Part shown: positions 14,969-23,511 of the stretch, piece after piece
Layout: every line of letters begins with the position of its first letter
Position numbering within the stretch: position 1 is the stretch's first letter
Assembly (NCBI GenBank): GCA_027483805.1
Contig: JAIXTS010000280.1
Location: 1 to 38,890 of the forward strand
Source of the DNA: Azospirillum sp.
Lineage (GTDB): Bacteria > Pseudomonadota > Alphaproteobacteria > Azospirillales > Azospirillaceae
Length of the DNA: 38,890 nt
Direction of reading: 5' to 3'
The notes under the pieces: generated by a model
Database searches by the model: none
Told to the model about the DNA's origin: nothing
What the model saw: the letters and a program-made list of their open reading frames with translations, nothing else
Position numbers and translations under genes: made by a program

Positions 14969-17440
14969 TCAGAAGCTGTATTTCAGCGTGGCAGTGCTGG
15001 AGCGGCCGTTGATGGAGCGGGCGCGGATGATGTTGTCGATGCCGCTGGTGATGGATCCTTCCTCGGATTCCGTCAGGCCCTTGGCATTGAACAGATTGTT
15101 GACATTGATCGACAGCGACAGGCCATCGGTAATGGTAGTATCCGCGAACAGATTCACCTGCGCATAGCCCGGCATCACCAGCAGATTGTCGTCCTGCGCG
15201 TAGGATTTGGTCGTGCCGATGATATTGGCGCCGACGGTGAAGACATCATAGCTGTAGGACGGCGTCAGCTGATAGACCAGCTTGGCCTGCCGTCGGGGCG
15301 TATTGCCCTTGACCGCCGGGGCCAGCGCGTCCTTGGAGATTTCTGCATCGGTCCAGGTGGCACCGCCGGTGAGCAGGAAACCGTCATACCGGTAGGTGGC
15401 TTCCAGTTCGATACCCTTGGCCGTGTAGGTCCGGTCGAAGAAGCGCTGGCTGGTTGCCTCGAAATTCTGTTCCTGGGTCTTGGCATAGAAGGCGGTGGCG
15501 AAGACGCTGACATCCTCTCCGCGCCACTTCAGGCCCGCTTCATACTGATCGACCATATCGACAGCGTCCTGCTTGGCGACCGACCCGTCGGTGCGCAGTC
15601 GGCCGAACAGCAGACGATCGGCATTGGCGCGGCCGCCCTGGCTGATGCGGGCGAAGCCGGCCAGATCGGGGGTGATCATGTAGTTGGCGCCCACCGACCA
15701 GGACCAGTAACCCCAATCATAATTGATCTTCTGCGGGTTGGCGCTATCGATCACCGACACTGACCGTTCCGGTACGGAAATGGTTCCGTCGCGGTTCACA
15801 TCGACCTGGGCCTGACGGCTGGCGATGTAATGGCCACGGGCCTGGCCCTCATCCCGGCGCAGCGAGGCGTCAAGGTTCCATTGCCCCATTTCCCACGCCG
15901 CCGACACATAGGGGGCGTCGATATCATACTGCGCATCATAACGGCGGGTGCAGCAATTGCCCCACAGCGGCACGCCATAGGCCAGCAGGCCATTGCTGGT
16001 CAGCTTCTGGCCCGCTGCATTATAGACGTCCAGCAGGCGCCCATCCTGACCCTTCACATCCATCACATAGGTGTTCCAAAGCCAGTCCATCTCAATGTTC
16101 TGGCGCGCCTTGTAGTACCCGGCCGTCAGGTCAATGGTGCTGTCACCACTGACGATAGCCTTGGTCAGCTTGAAATCATTGGCCAGGTTGGAGAAGTCGT
16201 TGATCTCCACATCGAACAGGGCGATGCGCGTGGCGAGGCCGTTACCATTCAGTGCCGACGGTGTGCCAATGGAAGAGCCGTCGGTATAGCGCAGGGTCGC
16301 GCCGGTTCCGCCAATGGCGGTGGCAAGGGCCTGCGCCCCCATCACTTCCTGCGGAAAGGGACTGACAAAGCGGCCCGACGTATCGGCCACACGCAGCTTG
16401 TTGGCGACCGACCAGCCGTCGGCCAGATCGAACTTGAACTCGCCCCCCGCCGCGGTAGACACGGGATGCATGCCGTCCTTAAGGCTGCTGGTGCGGACAT
16501 TATTGTCCCCGTCCAAGCCGACATTGGTCAGGAAATTGGGCGTATGCAAGCTGTCGGACAGCAGGCTGAAATTTGCGATGGAGCGGATTTTCGGGTCGCT
16601 GTTGGTGCCGCTGACCAGCACAGGCTGCGGCAGGTAGCCGATGGCGCGGTCGTTCAGATACTTGAAGTAGACCCGGGCATAGCCGTTCTCGAACTTGCGG
16701 GTCAGGTTAGCCTTGATCTGGCCGCCGCTCTCGGCATTGTAGTTGGCGTTACGGACCCCCTCGCCCTCGCGGTAGAAGCCGCCGATATGGGCTGTCCAAT
16801 TGTCAGCGATGGCGCCGCCGAATTCGAAATCGCCGCGCGTCGTGTCGTAATCAATGCCACGGGTCAGGGCAAAGCTGCCACCGTCCTTGTCACCGGTCTT
16901 GGAGATGAAGTTGATCACGCCGCCGGGCGAGTTGCTGGCCAGCGTGCTGGCGGAACCGCCACGGATCGCCTCCACCCGCGCCACATTGCTGTCAGCACGC
17001 AGGAAAATGTCGGCATTACCGAACGCGATGTCGCCAAATTCCATGACCGGAAGGCCATCTTCATGCAATTGCAGGAACTTGGCGCCACCTGCCGCAACCG
17101 GCAGACCACGAACCGCGATATTGGCATTGCCCTCGCCGCCCGTGGATTCAGACCGTACGCCCGGAATATTCCGGAAAATTTCGGCGGTGCTGCGCGGGGC
17201 GGACTGCATCAGGTCATCCGCCGTCAGGGCGGAGACGGAAACGGAGCTGCGCATCTTCGAGGTCTGGCTGACCACGGCGGTCACCACGATCTCTTCCAGC
17301 ATCAGGTCGTCGCTGGCGGTGGGCGCTTGCGACGCGGCGGTTGCCTGGGCGACCTGAATGTCCTGGGCATGGGCCATCGACAGGCCGCAGGCGGCCAACG
17401 CCGCGCCCATCGCGGACGCGCGCAAAAGAATGCTCTTCAT
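14969..17440 (-). CDS. TonB-dependent receptor, probable sucrose uptake (SuxB-like)
   Basis: An 823-residue outer-membrane transporter. It has a signal peptide (residues 1-25, ending in SMAHA), a TonB-box-like EEIVVTA at 49-55, and a plug domain with STAEIFRNIPGVRSES, VARVEAIRGGSASTL and SPGGVINFISKTG. The beta-barrel ends in LKYSF. The open frame continues 68 codons upstream, but the signal peptide begins at the ATG at 17440, which is preceded by GGGAGAG. That start also leaves room for the promoter and operator. It heads a transcription unit with amylosucrase and fructokinase, so sucrose or a sucrose-containing sugar is the likely ligand by analogy with the Xanthomonas sux locus (inference). 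Confidence 0.92.
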   Translation of the reverse strand: MKSILLRASAMGAALAACGLSMAHAQDIQVAQATAASQAPTASDDLMLEEIVVTAVVSQTSKMRSSVSVSALTADDLMQSAPRSTAEIFRNIPGVRSESTGGEGNANIAVRGLPVAAGGAKFLQLHEDGLPVMEFGDIAFGNADIFLRADSNVARVEAIRGGSASTLASNSPGGVINFISKTGDKDGGSFALTRGIDYDTTRGDFEFGGAIADNWTAHIGGFYREGEGVRNANYNAESGGQIKANLTRKFENGYARVYFKYLNDRAIGYLPQPVLVSGTNSDPKIRSIANFSLLSDSLHTPNFLTNVGLDGDNNVRTSSLKDGMHPVSTAAGGEFKFDLADGWSVANKLRVADTSGRFVSPFPQEVMGAQALATAIGGTGATLRYTDGSSIGTPSALNGNGLATRIALFDVEINDFSNLANDFKLTKAIVSGDSTIDLTAGYYKARQNIEMDWLWNTYVMDVKGQDGRLLDVYNAAGQKLTSNGLLAYGVPLWGNCCTRRYDAQYDIDAPYVSAAWEMGQWNLDASLRRDEGQARGHYIASRQAQVDVNRDGTISVPERSVSVIDSANPQKINYDWGYWSWSVGANYMITPDLAGFARISQGGRANADRLLFGRLRTDGSVAKQDAVDMVDQYEAGLKWRGEDVSVFATAFYAKTQEQNFEATSQRFFDRTYTAKGIELEATYRYDGFLLTGGATWTDAEISKDALAPAVKGNTPRRQAKLVYQLTPSYSYDVFTVGANIIGTTKSYAQDDNLLVMPGYAQVNLFADTTITDGLSLSINVNNLFNAKGLTESEEGSITSGIDNIIRARSINGRSSTATLKYSF

Positions 17441-17517
17441 TTGGGTTCTCTCCCTCAAGGACCGGTTGGGTCGATCGCGGGATGACCGTTGCCCGGCACC
17501 CCTTTGCTTCAGGAGGT

Positions 17518-17545
17518 AGAATAGGCAATCTGAAATCGTTTGCAA
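17518..17545 (-). promoter_or_regulatory. Predicted promoter of TonB receptor 2
   Basis: The minus-strand -35 TTGCAA (17540-17545) and -10 TATTCT (17518-17523) are 16 bp apart. A leader of about 70 nt reaches the ATG at 17440. The CG-centred operator covers the -35 and most of the spacer, as expected for repression. Confidence 0.55.
17531..17544. promoter_or_regulatory. LacI-type operator candidate C (overlaps promoter)
   Basis: TGAAATCGTTTGCA fits the LacI-family operator pattern TGxAAxCGxTTxCA exactly. On the minus strand it reads TGCAAACGATTTCA and shares TGCAAACG with the upstream site at 17673-17686. Confidence 0.6.
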
Positions 17546-17672
17546 CAGTGATCTTAGGTGATTGTGTGAAGACAAGGCGGGTTTTTTGTAGATTTCGGCA
17601 CCCGCGAACCCTCCATCCACCACCTTCCTAGCATTTAGGCGCACAGGTTCCCTAAATGTGTTGCCGCGAAGC

Positions 17673-17686
17673 TACAAACGTTTGCA
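17673..17686. promoter_or_regulatory. LacI-type operator candidate D (upstream)
   Basis: TACAAACGTTTGCA contains the perfect decamer CAAACGTTTG (17675-17684). It shares the half-site ACGTTTGCA/TGCAAACG with site C, whose centre is 142 bp away. It could be an auxiliary operator for looping. Confidence 0.5.
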
Positions 17687-17776
17687 TTGCAAAATCTGAA
17701 CAGCTTGGAAACGCGTATCCCGGTACCGGGACGGGGCCCCGGCCGGTTGAACCCAAGGGCAATGTGGGGTTCGAGC

Positions 17777-18934
17777 TTACGGCCGCACCACCGGCTGTGT
17801 GGTCCCGCGGTTCGCGGTGGCCTGACGCAGGGCAAAAATCCGCTCATAGATTGCCTTGCGCATCCGGTTGACGGCACCCAGCGGTTTATGGTCCGGCAGC
17901 GCGTGCCAGGGCGAGTATGAACTGGCCTCGCAGGCCGCGTTCTGCGGTACGGTGTTGAAATCTTGCTGTGGGATCTCAATCCGCGCCACCTCCTGGAAGG
18001 GGGCTTCGGTTTCCGACCATTCGTAACGCGGGTCCTCCACGCTCATCCCTGCCGTCCGCACCTGCACCATGAAGCGCATGCAGGCGCTGCCCGCGGACAA
18101 TTGCCGCACCATGGCGGCGCGCAGATAGTTCGGATCCTTGGTATCGGGGATGATCACCGGTTTGGGTTCGCATGGCATGGCCGAATATTTAACGGCCACG
18201 GCATCCGCACCGCTGCCCAGTTGATAAGGCACCATGGACCAGTAGCGGGTGTTCAACGGATTATCGATGCGCGAACTGGTGGCCCCCACGGCGTTCATCG
18301 TGCCCTTCCAGCCGATGGATGTGAGGACCAGGACGGGCTGCAGCCATTGCGTCAGTCTATCGGCACTGTCGGTGTAGCCGACCAGCGTCTGATAATCCTT
18401 GGGCGCCGCCACCAGGAAGGTGGGGAAATTGATCATGATGAAATCCTGCGACGGATCCGCCCCAGGCGCCACCAGCAAAGGCGGGGCCGGCAACGGGCGA
18501 TCGGCCGTCCCCAGCACCTTCACCGCCATGCCCCGCCCGTCTTTCTCATAATCCGGACGGGTGGGATTTTCATTGGAGTTGGAGTAGCGGATCACGGCGT
18601 TATAGCTGCCAGGCGCTGCAAACAGGCCCCGGCGAAGGTTATGTGGCACATCATCCCTGACCGTGAAAGTGGCCTGCACACAGCCATGTGGCTTGGGATG
18701 CGCATCGCGCCGGACAGGCACATCCGCATAAAGGCGCAGCAGATGGGCCTGGATGATGGCCGCAACGCGGGCCGCCGCCTCCACCTCATCCGGCTGCAAC
18801 TGCTCCCCCGGCCCGTCGGCTTTGGGATAGTCCGTTGGCAAGATCGGCCGATAAAATTCGTCACCGGTTTCGGCACAGCCGGCCAGCAAAGCGACGATGG
18901 CGGTGCAAAGACAGAGACGGGCCCGATTGGACAT
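17777..18934 (-). CDS. Catalase-family haem lipoprotein (catalase-like)
   Basis: A 385-residue protein of the small, atypical catalase family. A lipoprotein signal peptide has its lipobox LAGC with the lipidated cysteine at residue 20. Family features include FTVRDDVPHNLRRGLFAAPGSYNAVIRYSNSN, DGRGMAVKVLG, DFIMINFPTF and a C-terminal PLGAVNRMRKAIYERI. A longer start at 18964 is possible, but the ATG at 18934 has GGGGAAGA at good spacing and begins the signal peptide. It follows the di-haem cytochrome gene by 26 bp, so the two are one operon. Relatives include peroxidases and allene-oxide-synthase-like enzymes as well as catalases, so the reaction is uncertain; the likely place is the periplasmic face of a membrane. 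Confidence 0.8.
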   Translation of the reverse strand: MSNRARLCLCTAIVALLAGCAETGDEFYRPILPTDYPKADGPGEQLQPDEVEAAARVAAIIQAHLLRLYADVPVRRDAHPKPHGCVQATFTVRDDVPHNLRRGLFAAPGSYNAVIRYSNSNENPTRPDYEKDGRGMAVKVLGTADRPLPAPPLLVAPGADPSQDFIMINFPTFLVAAPKDYQTLVGYTDSADRLTQWLQPVLVLTSIGWKGTMNAVGATSSRIDNPLNTRYWSMVPYQLGSGADAVAVKYSAMPCEPKPVIIPDTKDPNYLRAAMVRQLSAGSACMRFMVQVRTAGMSVEDPRYEWSETEAPFQEVARIEIPQQDFNTVPQNAACEASSYSPWHALPDHKPLGAVNRMRKAIYERIFALRQATANRGTTQPVVRP

Positions 18935-18960
18935 TGTTCTTCCCCGGTTGGAACGGACGG

Positions 18961-21030
18961 TCACAGCGTCTTCAGATATTCAATCAGCGCCTGCCGGTCC
19001 TCATCCCCCAGTTCGGTGCCGTAAAGGCGGCCGGAATGGCCCGTATTAAAATTGCCGGGGAAGCCTGTGTCATATTCATAGGTCTGACGGCCGGCCTCGG
19101 GTTCGGTCTGGTATCCCACCTTGACGGGATCGAAGCGCCGGCTGCCCACATGGAACCGTGTCGGCCGTTTCTTGTCGTCGGTCAGCAGATCGACGAGGGT
19201 GGGCACAGAACCATTGTGCAGATAGGGGGCGGTAGCCCAGATCCCCGTCAGCGGCCGCGCCTTGTAGGAGCGTGGATCCGTCCCTTCATCGAAGGACCCT
19301 GTATAGGTCTTCGACATGCGGCCGGCGGAAACCGTATCGCTGAGGTCAGACAGCAGGACACCCGCCACCTGTGTGGTCAGCGCATCCGACCGGTTCGGCA
19401 GGGTTGCACCATAGCGCTTGGCCCAAAATTCCACCAGATTCGGATGCTTGCCTTCAAGCTTGCCGCTTTCCCAGGCAAGACCCGTGGCCTTGTTCAACTG
19501 CAAAAGGAAGTTATCGGCCATGGCAGGGTCAGTGCCGATGACGGAGGTTTGGATCAAGGTGGCCTTATAGGGTTCCCCTTCATCCTTGCGGGCGATCACC
19601 TGGTGGCACAGGCTGCAATTCACGCCCTGATCCGTCTTGCCATTGTAGATCTGGGCGCCGCGCGCCGCCTTGTCCTTGTCGATGGCAGGCAAGAAGCCTT
19701 CAGGCCAACGCGGAGAGCGCAGGGTCGACAGCCAGTTTTCGAGGTGGCCCAGATTGGTGGTCAGCACGGTCGAAGCAAAACCAAAGCGCGGGTCCTTGCC
19801 CGGCACATCCTCAAACGTACCGTCGGGAACGGTCCATTGCGACGGATCGTTGGGTGTCACCCGGATACGGCCATAGACGCCCAACACCTCACCAACATTA
19901 CGGGCCAACGGGCCGAAACCGATGCCCAGCACGGATGCGTTCTTTGCAAAGCCATTCCACTGCACCACATCCGATTGCGGTGCACCCCAGAGAAACGGAT
20001 AGCTGACCGGTGCGTTGGATGGCGAGTAATTTGCTTCCGGTACCGAGATGTTGAACCCGGAAACCTGATTGAAAATGGCCCCGATGGCATCGATACGGCC
20101 ATTGCCCGGCAAAGGCACATAATTGGCGCGGATGATGGCATCCTGCTGTGCCCGCGCCTCCAGCGGCCGGACATTCAGATCAGCTTTCAGCGCATCATTC
20201 TTGGCCGAATAGGCGTCATAGGTGCTGACCCCTGGCTTGACATCGACAGGGCATTCCTTGCTGTTGTGGCTGCCGCACAGGTTGCGGCGCAGATACTCGG
20301 CCAGCCACATCTGATGCTCGGCCATCTGGCCCAGCAATTCGGTGCGGGCGGCCGGGGTATCAGCCGGCAGGAAGCCCTTTGAAACCAGCTGTGTCACGAA
20401 CCGGTCGAACTTGTCCTTCTGCTCCGATGTGACCAGCAGGGCATCCAGCAGTTCCGCGTTAAAACGGTAGAAGTCACCTAATGACGGGGCCCCGTCGATG
20501 ATCAGTGACTTGCCTTCATAGTCCAGTTTATTGGTATGGCAGGCGGCACAGTTGGGACCGGCCCAGGCCATGCCCGGCTGACCATCCTTGCCCCTCCCCC
20601 CTGGGGTCACGGTGAACCCGATGGGCAGTGCTTCCGGATTCCAGATATCCTTCTGCGCGGGGATGTAGCCCAGGCGCTCCATATTGGCGGGTGCGATGAA
20701 ACGATCCTGGTTCGTCGCCTGTTCCACCACCACCAACCAGCCGTAAGGGACCATCCAGGAACCTTGCGGCGTGAACCAGAAGGCCCGGCGTTGGTCGGCG
20801 GACCAGCCCTGGTCAACGCCCCACCAGCCGCCCCAGCCATCATGGCCAGGCGCCAGTTCAGCCACCCCGCCCGCAGCACTGCTGGCTGGCCATTTGGGCA
20901 CAGGCAGCTTACCGGCCGGAACGCTGCCGATCTCAACATGTCCTGTATCAGCCCCGCACGCACCCAGAGTCAGGAAAACCGCCGTCAGCGGCAGCAAACG
21001 ACCCCACCGGCTCCGCCCCTTGCCCGCCAT
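18961..21030 (-). CDS. Di-haem cytochrome c lipoprotein (RoxA/MauG/CcpA-like)
   Basis: A 689-residue protein with a lipoprotein signal (LGAC, cysteine 25) and two covalent haem c sites, CAACH at 161-165 and CSLCH at 472-476. Between them lies YPFLWGAPQSDVVQWNG, and near the end TAPYLHNGSVPTLVDLL, the usual cytochrome-c-peroxidase/MauG-like stretch. Length, haem spacing and the QWNG region resemble the RoxA-like di-haem oxygenases more than short bacterial cytochrome c peroxidases; this is a family-level judgement. It precedes the catalase-like lipoprotein in the same operon, which suggests joint peroxide or lipid-peroxide chemistry. A GGTGAGG sequence lies just before the ATG. Confidence 0.82.
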   Translation of the reverse strand: MAGKGRSRWGRLLPLTAVFLTLGACGADTGHVEIGSVPAGKLPVPKWPASSAAGGVAELAPGHDGWGGWWGVDQGWSADQRRAFWFTPQGSWMVPYGWLVVVEQATNQDRFIAPANMERLGYIPAQKDIWNPEALPIGFTVTPGGRGKDGQPGMAWAGPNCAACHTNKLDYEGKSLIIDGAPSLGDFYRFNAELLDALLVTSEQKDKFDRFVTQLVSKGFLPADTPAARTELLGQMAEHQMWLAEYLRRNLCGSHNSKECPVDVKPGVSTYDAYSAKNDALKADLNVRPLEARAQQDAIIRANYVPLPGNGRIDAIGAIFNQVSGFNISVPEANYSPSNAPVSYPFLWGAPQSDVVQWNGFAKNASVLGIGFGPLARNVGEVLGVYGRIRVTPNDPSQWTVPDGTFEDVPGKDPRFGFASTVLTTNLGHLENWLSTLRSPRWPEGFLPAIDKDKAARGAQIYNGKTDQGVNCSLCHQVIARKDEGEPYKATLIQTSVIGTDPAMADNFLLQLNKATGLAWESGKLEGKHPNLVEFWAKRYGATLPNRSDALTTQVAGVLLSDLSDTVSAGRMSKTYTGSFDEGTDPRSYKARPLTGIWATAPYLHNGSVPTLVDLLTDDKKRPTRFHVGSRRFDPVKVGYQTEPEAGRQTYEYDTGFPGNFNTGHSGRLYGTELGDEDRQALIEYLKTL

Positions 21031-21372
21031 GCCTCACCCCTTTTACGGCAGAAAAAATGGTTAAAATTTCTCGTCAGAAGATTGCATGCATCAGACACTT
21101 AAGCAACAGTTAATAGACGTAAGAGGTATGCTGGCCAGGAGTTCTGCCGCACCGTCCATGGGCTGGCACCGCCTGAGAGCGGTACGCCAAACCCCGTTCT
21201 CGGACGACAACCGGACACCTCTATAAGCCTGCCACTGTCGGATCGGTTTCTGCCGCCGCCCCCTTCCCCGAAAAAGTCGGACAGAAGGGGGTTTGCTTGT
21301 CTGGTGTTAGCGGTACGGTAATATTATTATAAGCCTATATCATCAAAACTGGGGGCATATCCTTGAAAACAC
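21031..21372. other. Intergenic region between cytochrome gene and GH43 remnant
   Basis: No gene or RNA was recognised in these 342 bp. The AT-rich part at 21317-21345 and a LacI-like TGTTAGCGGTAC (21305-21316, poorly palindromic) just before the GH43 remnant may be what is left of that gene's promoter. Confidence 0.4.
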
Positions 21373-21690
21373 ATGGCTATCGCCTTGCTTTGTCTCACCC
21401 TGTGCCCTGTCGCATCGGGGGAACGGCCGGTAACCCCCTTGCCGGGCGCCACCCCCATCATCCGCGACAGGTTTACAGCCGATCCTGCCACCCTTGTGGT
21501 CGGCGACACGCTCTATCTTTTCACCTTCCATGACGAAGCGCAGCGGGACGATATGTTCAACATCCGGGAATGGCTTGTCTATTCGACTAAGGACATGCGT
21601 ATCTGGACCGAGCGATCTGAAGCCAAAGGGCTGAAACGGTGTTGTCAGCAAGGTTCCCTGGCGCTCTGCCGTAAAATGCCGCACACATAA
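21373..21690 (+). pseudogene. Truncated GH43-type glycosidase N-terminus
   Basis: The first 80 or so codons are a signal peptide (MAIALLCLTLCPVASG) followed by the start of a GH43 beta-xylosidase/arabinofuranosidase. NPIIRDR-like PIIRDRFTADPATLVVGD carries the general-base aspartate, and FNIREWLVYSTKDMRIWT follows. After about 21615 the similarity ends abruptly. The frame continues through unrelated sequence to a stop at 21690, and no further GH43 sequence is found before the next gene at 21845. Intact enzymes have 300 or more residues, so this is a broken gene, probably cut by a deletion or insertion. Confidence 0.7.
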
Positions 21691-21773
21691 TCCGACCCAA
21701 ATTGGTAATGCCGATGGGCGACGCCGACGCGGGGCGATGGGAAACAGGCCACCGCCCCTGCATAACTTTGCGA

Positions 21774-21802
21774 TTGATACGGTCCCGCAAATGCGATTAA
21801 AT
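21774..21802 (+). promoter_or_regulatory. Predicted promoter of the amidohydrolase operon
   Basis: TTGATA (21774-21779) and TTAAAT (21797-21802) are 17 bp apart, and GAGG (21834-21837) stands 7 bp before the ATG at 21845. The surrounding stretch is AT-rich compared with its neighbours. Confidence 0.45.
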
Positions 21803-21844
21803 GATATAAAGTTATACCAATCACCGTACAGATGAGGCCTTGCG

Positions 21845-22534
21845 ATGCGGTTCGAACCGACGATGGTGCGGGAGGAAAAGACAGCCCGCCAATTGTTTGA
21901 ACAGGTGAAGGCCAACCCGGCCCGGGCCAAGTTCGGTTTCGGCAGCCGGGTTGCCATTGTGAATGTCGATTTTCAGCAGGCCTATACGCGACCCGACCTG
22001 TTCCCCAGGACAGCCTATGTCACGGACCCGGACCAAATCGCGCATGTCAACCGGATCAGTGCCGCCGCCCGCCGGCTGGGCATGCCCGTGATCTGGACCC
22101 GTGTAATGTACAAACCGGACGCGGGCGATGCCGGTGTCTGGGGTACGCGGACCAACACGGCGGACAGTTTGCAGAACATCAAGGCTGACAGCGACCGCCA
22201 CGCCTTCGACCCGCGTGTCGACATCGACCGGTCGGTGGACCTTGTCTATGACAAGCGCATGCCGTCGGCCTTTTTCGAAACGCCGCTGCCCAGCTACCTC
22301 GTCTGGCACAAGGTGGACACGGTGATCGTGACCGGGGGCAGCACATCGGGCTGTGTCCGCGCGACGGCGGTGGACAGCCTCTCCCACGGCTACCGCACCA
22401 TCGTGGCGGAGGAATGCGTGGCCGACAAGCATGAAAGCTATCACTACGCCAACCTGACCGACCTGCTGCTGAAATATGCCGATGTGGTGACTGTGGCCGA
22501 AGTGGACGCCCATCTGGCGGCACTGGCCGGTTGA
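21845..22534 (+). CDS. Isochorismatase-family cysteine hydrolase (amidohydrolase)
   Basis: A 229-residue hydrolase of the isochorismatase/N-carbamoylsarcosine-amidase superfamily. The catalytic triad is visible: D42 in VNVDFQQ, K137 in YDKRMPSAF and nucleophile C170 in TGGSTSGCVRATAVDS. The stretch after the cysteine (GYRTIVAEECVADKHESYHYANL) is closest to N-carbamoylsarcosine amidohydrolase-like proteins, so cleavage of a carbamoyl or other small amide is more likely than isochorismate hydrolysis. It is cytoplasmic, with no signal peptide. It is the first gene of a tight three-gene operon with two PuuE-like hydrolases, which suggests breakdown of a ureide, hydantoin or similar nitrogen compound (inference). 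Confidence 0.87.
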   Translation: MRFEPTMVREEKTARQLFEQVKANPARAKFGFGSRVAIVNVDFQQAYTRPDLFPRTAYVTDPDQIAHVNRISAAARRLGMPVIWTRVMYKPDAGDAGVWGTRTNTADSLQNIKADSDRHAFDPRVDIDRSVDLVYDKRMPSAFFETPLPSYLVWHKVDTVIVTGGSTSGCVRATAVDSLSHGYRTIVAEECVADKHESYHYANLTDLLLKYADVVTVAEVDAHLAALAG

Positions 22535-22551
22535 GCGCAAGGATGCAGCCG

Positions 22552-23511
22552 ATGCACAGCGATCCCAATCTTTATGATTTCTGGCCCTACCGCGACCGGC
22601 CCAAGATCACCTGGCCCGGCAACAAGAAGGTCGCCTTCTGGGTAGCGCCGAACATCGAGTTCTATGAACTGGACCCGCCCAACAATCCGTCTCGCAAGCC
22701 GTGGGGCCGGCCGCATCCCGATATCGTGCCCTATTCAGCGCGCGACTGGGGCAACCGTGTCGGGCATTGGCGGTTGATGGAAGTGATGGACGCGTTCGAC
22801 ATACGCGGCAGCATCAGCCTGTCCGTCGCCATGTTGGACCACCATCCGGAAATCATCACCGCCTGTGTGGAGCGTGACTGGGAGTTTTTCAGCCACGGAA
22901 TCTACAACACCCGTTATTCTTACAACATGACAGAGGCGCAGGAACGCGCCGTGCTGGAAGACAGCATCAAATCGGTTATGGATGCCACAGGGCAGCGTAT
23001 CCGGGGATATCTGGCCCCCGCCCTGACCCATACCGAACGCACCCTGGACCTTCTGGCGGAATATGAATTCTGGTACAGCTGCGACCTGTTCCAGGATGAC
23101 CAGCCGCAGCCCTTGAAGGTGAAGGGCGATAGTCGCCTTATCTCTATGCCCTACAGCCTGGAAGTCAACGACGTCATCACCTATGGCATCTACCAACAGA
23201 GCCCGCGCGCCTATGCCGACGCCCTGATGCGCCATTTCGACCAGTTGTTGGAGGAAGGCGCGGAGACTGGAACGGTCATGTGCATTCCGCTGCACGCCTA
23301 TCTTGTCGGCCATCCCCATCGCATCGGCCCGTTCCGCGAGGCATTGCGCTATATCACCAGCCACCGTGACGATGTCTGGGTGACGACGGCCAAAGAAATC
23401 GCCGAGTTCTATCGGACCAACCATTACGACCAGTCGCTGGCGGACATTGCCCGGCGCGGCAACGCCCGACCCGGCACCGGCTTCAACCGCGGCCCGCAGG
23501 AGGGCGTGTGA
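22552..23511 (+). CDS. Polysaccharide-deacetylase-fold hydrolase 1 (PuuE-like)
   Basis: A 319-residue member of the NodB/carbohydrate-esterase-4 fold in its PuuE allantoinase-like branch. GNRVGHWRLMEVMDAFDIRGSISLSVAML is followed by HHPEI (residues 97-101), the histidine motif FFSHGIYNTRYSYN (H115) and RGYLAPALTHTERTLDLLAEYEFWYSCD. There is no signal peptide, which argues for a small-molecule substrate rather than a cell-wall polymer. The frame opens with TTG at 22531, but AAGGA (22539-22543) is correctly spaced for the ATG at 22552, so that start was chosen. It is immediately downstream of the amidohydrolase and overlaps the next gene by one base. Confidence 0.85.
   Translation: MHSDPNLYDFWPYRDRPKITWPGNKKVAFWVAPNIEFYELDPPNNPSRKPWGRPHPDIVPYSARDWGNRVGHWRLMEVMDAFDIRGSISLSVAMLDHHPEIITACVERDWEFFSHGIYNTRYSYNMTEAQERAVLEDSIKSVMDATGQRIRGYLAPALTHTERTLDLLAEYEFWYSCDLFQDDQPQPLKVKGDSRLISMPYSLEVNDVITYGIYQQSPRAYADALMRHFDQLLEEGAETGTVMCIPLHAYLVGHPHRIGPFREALRYITSHRDDVWVTTAKEIAEFYRTNHYDQSLADIARRGNARPGTGFNRGPQEGV

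Larger units (their letters stand above)
17441..17776. other. Control region upstream of TonB receptor 2
   Basis: This 336-bp region has no gene. It holds the receptor promoter, two LacI-type operators and, nearer the catalase-like gene, a 14-bp perfect palindrome TCCCGGTACCGGGA (17718-17731). That palindrome lacks a T-run and is only a weak candidate 3'-end structure for the gene ending at 17777. Confidence 0.55.

Noticed and set aside
17718-17731. Perfect palindrome TCCCGGTACCGGGA as a terminator or operator
   Set aside because: It has no T-run and no CG centre of the LacI type, and it differs from the nearby operators. GC-rich palindromes of this size can occur by chance.
21615-21720. Sequence after the GH43 breakpoint as a transposon end
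   Set aside because: The abrupt end of similarity suggests it, but no known terminal repeat, target duplication or transposase could be identified.
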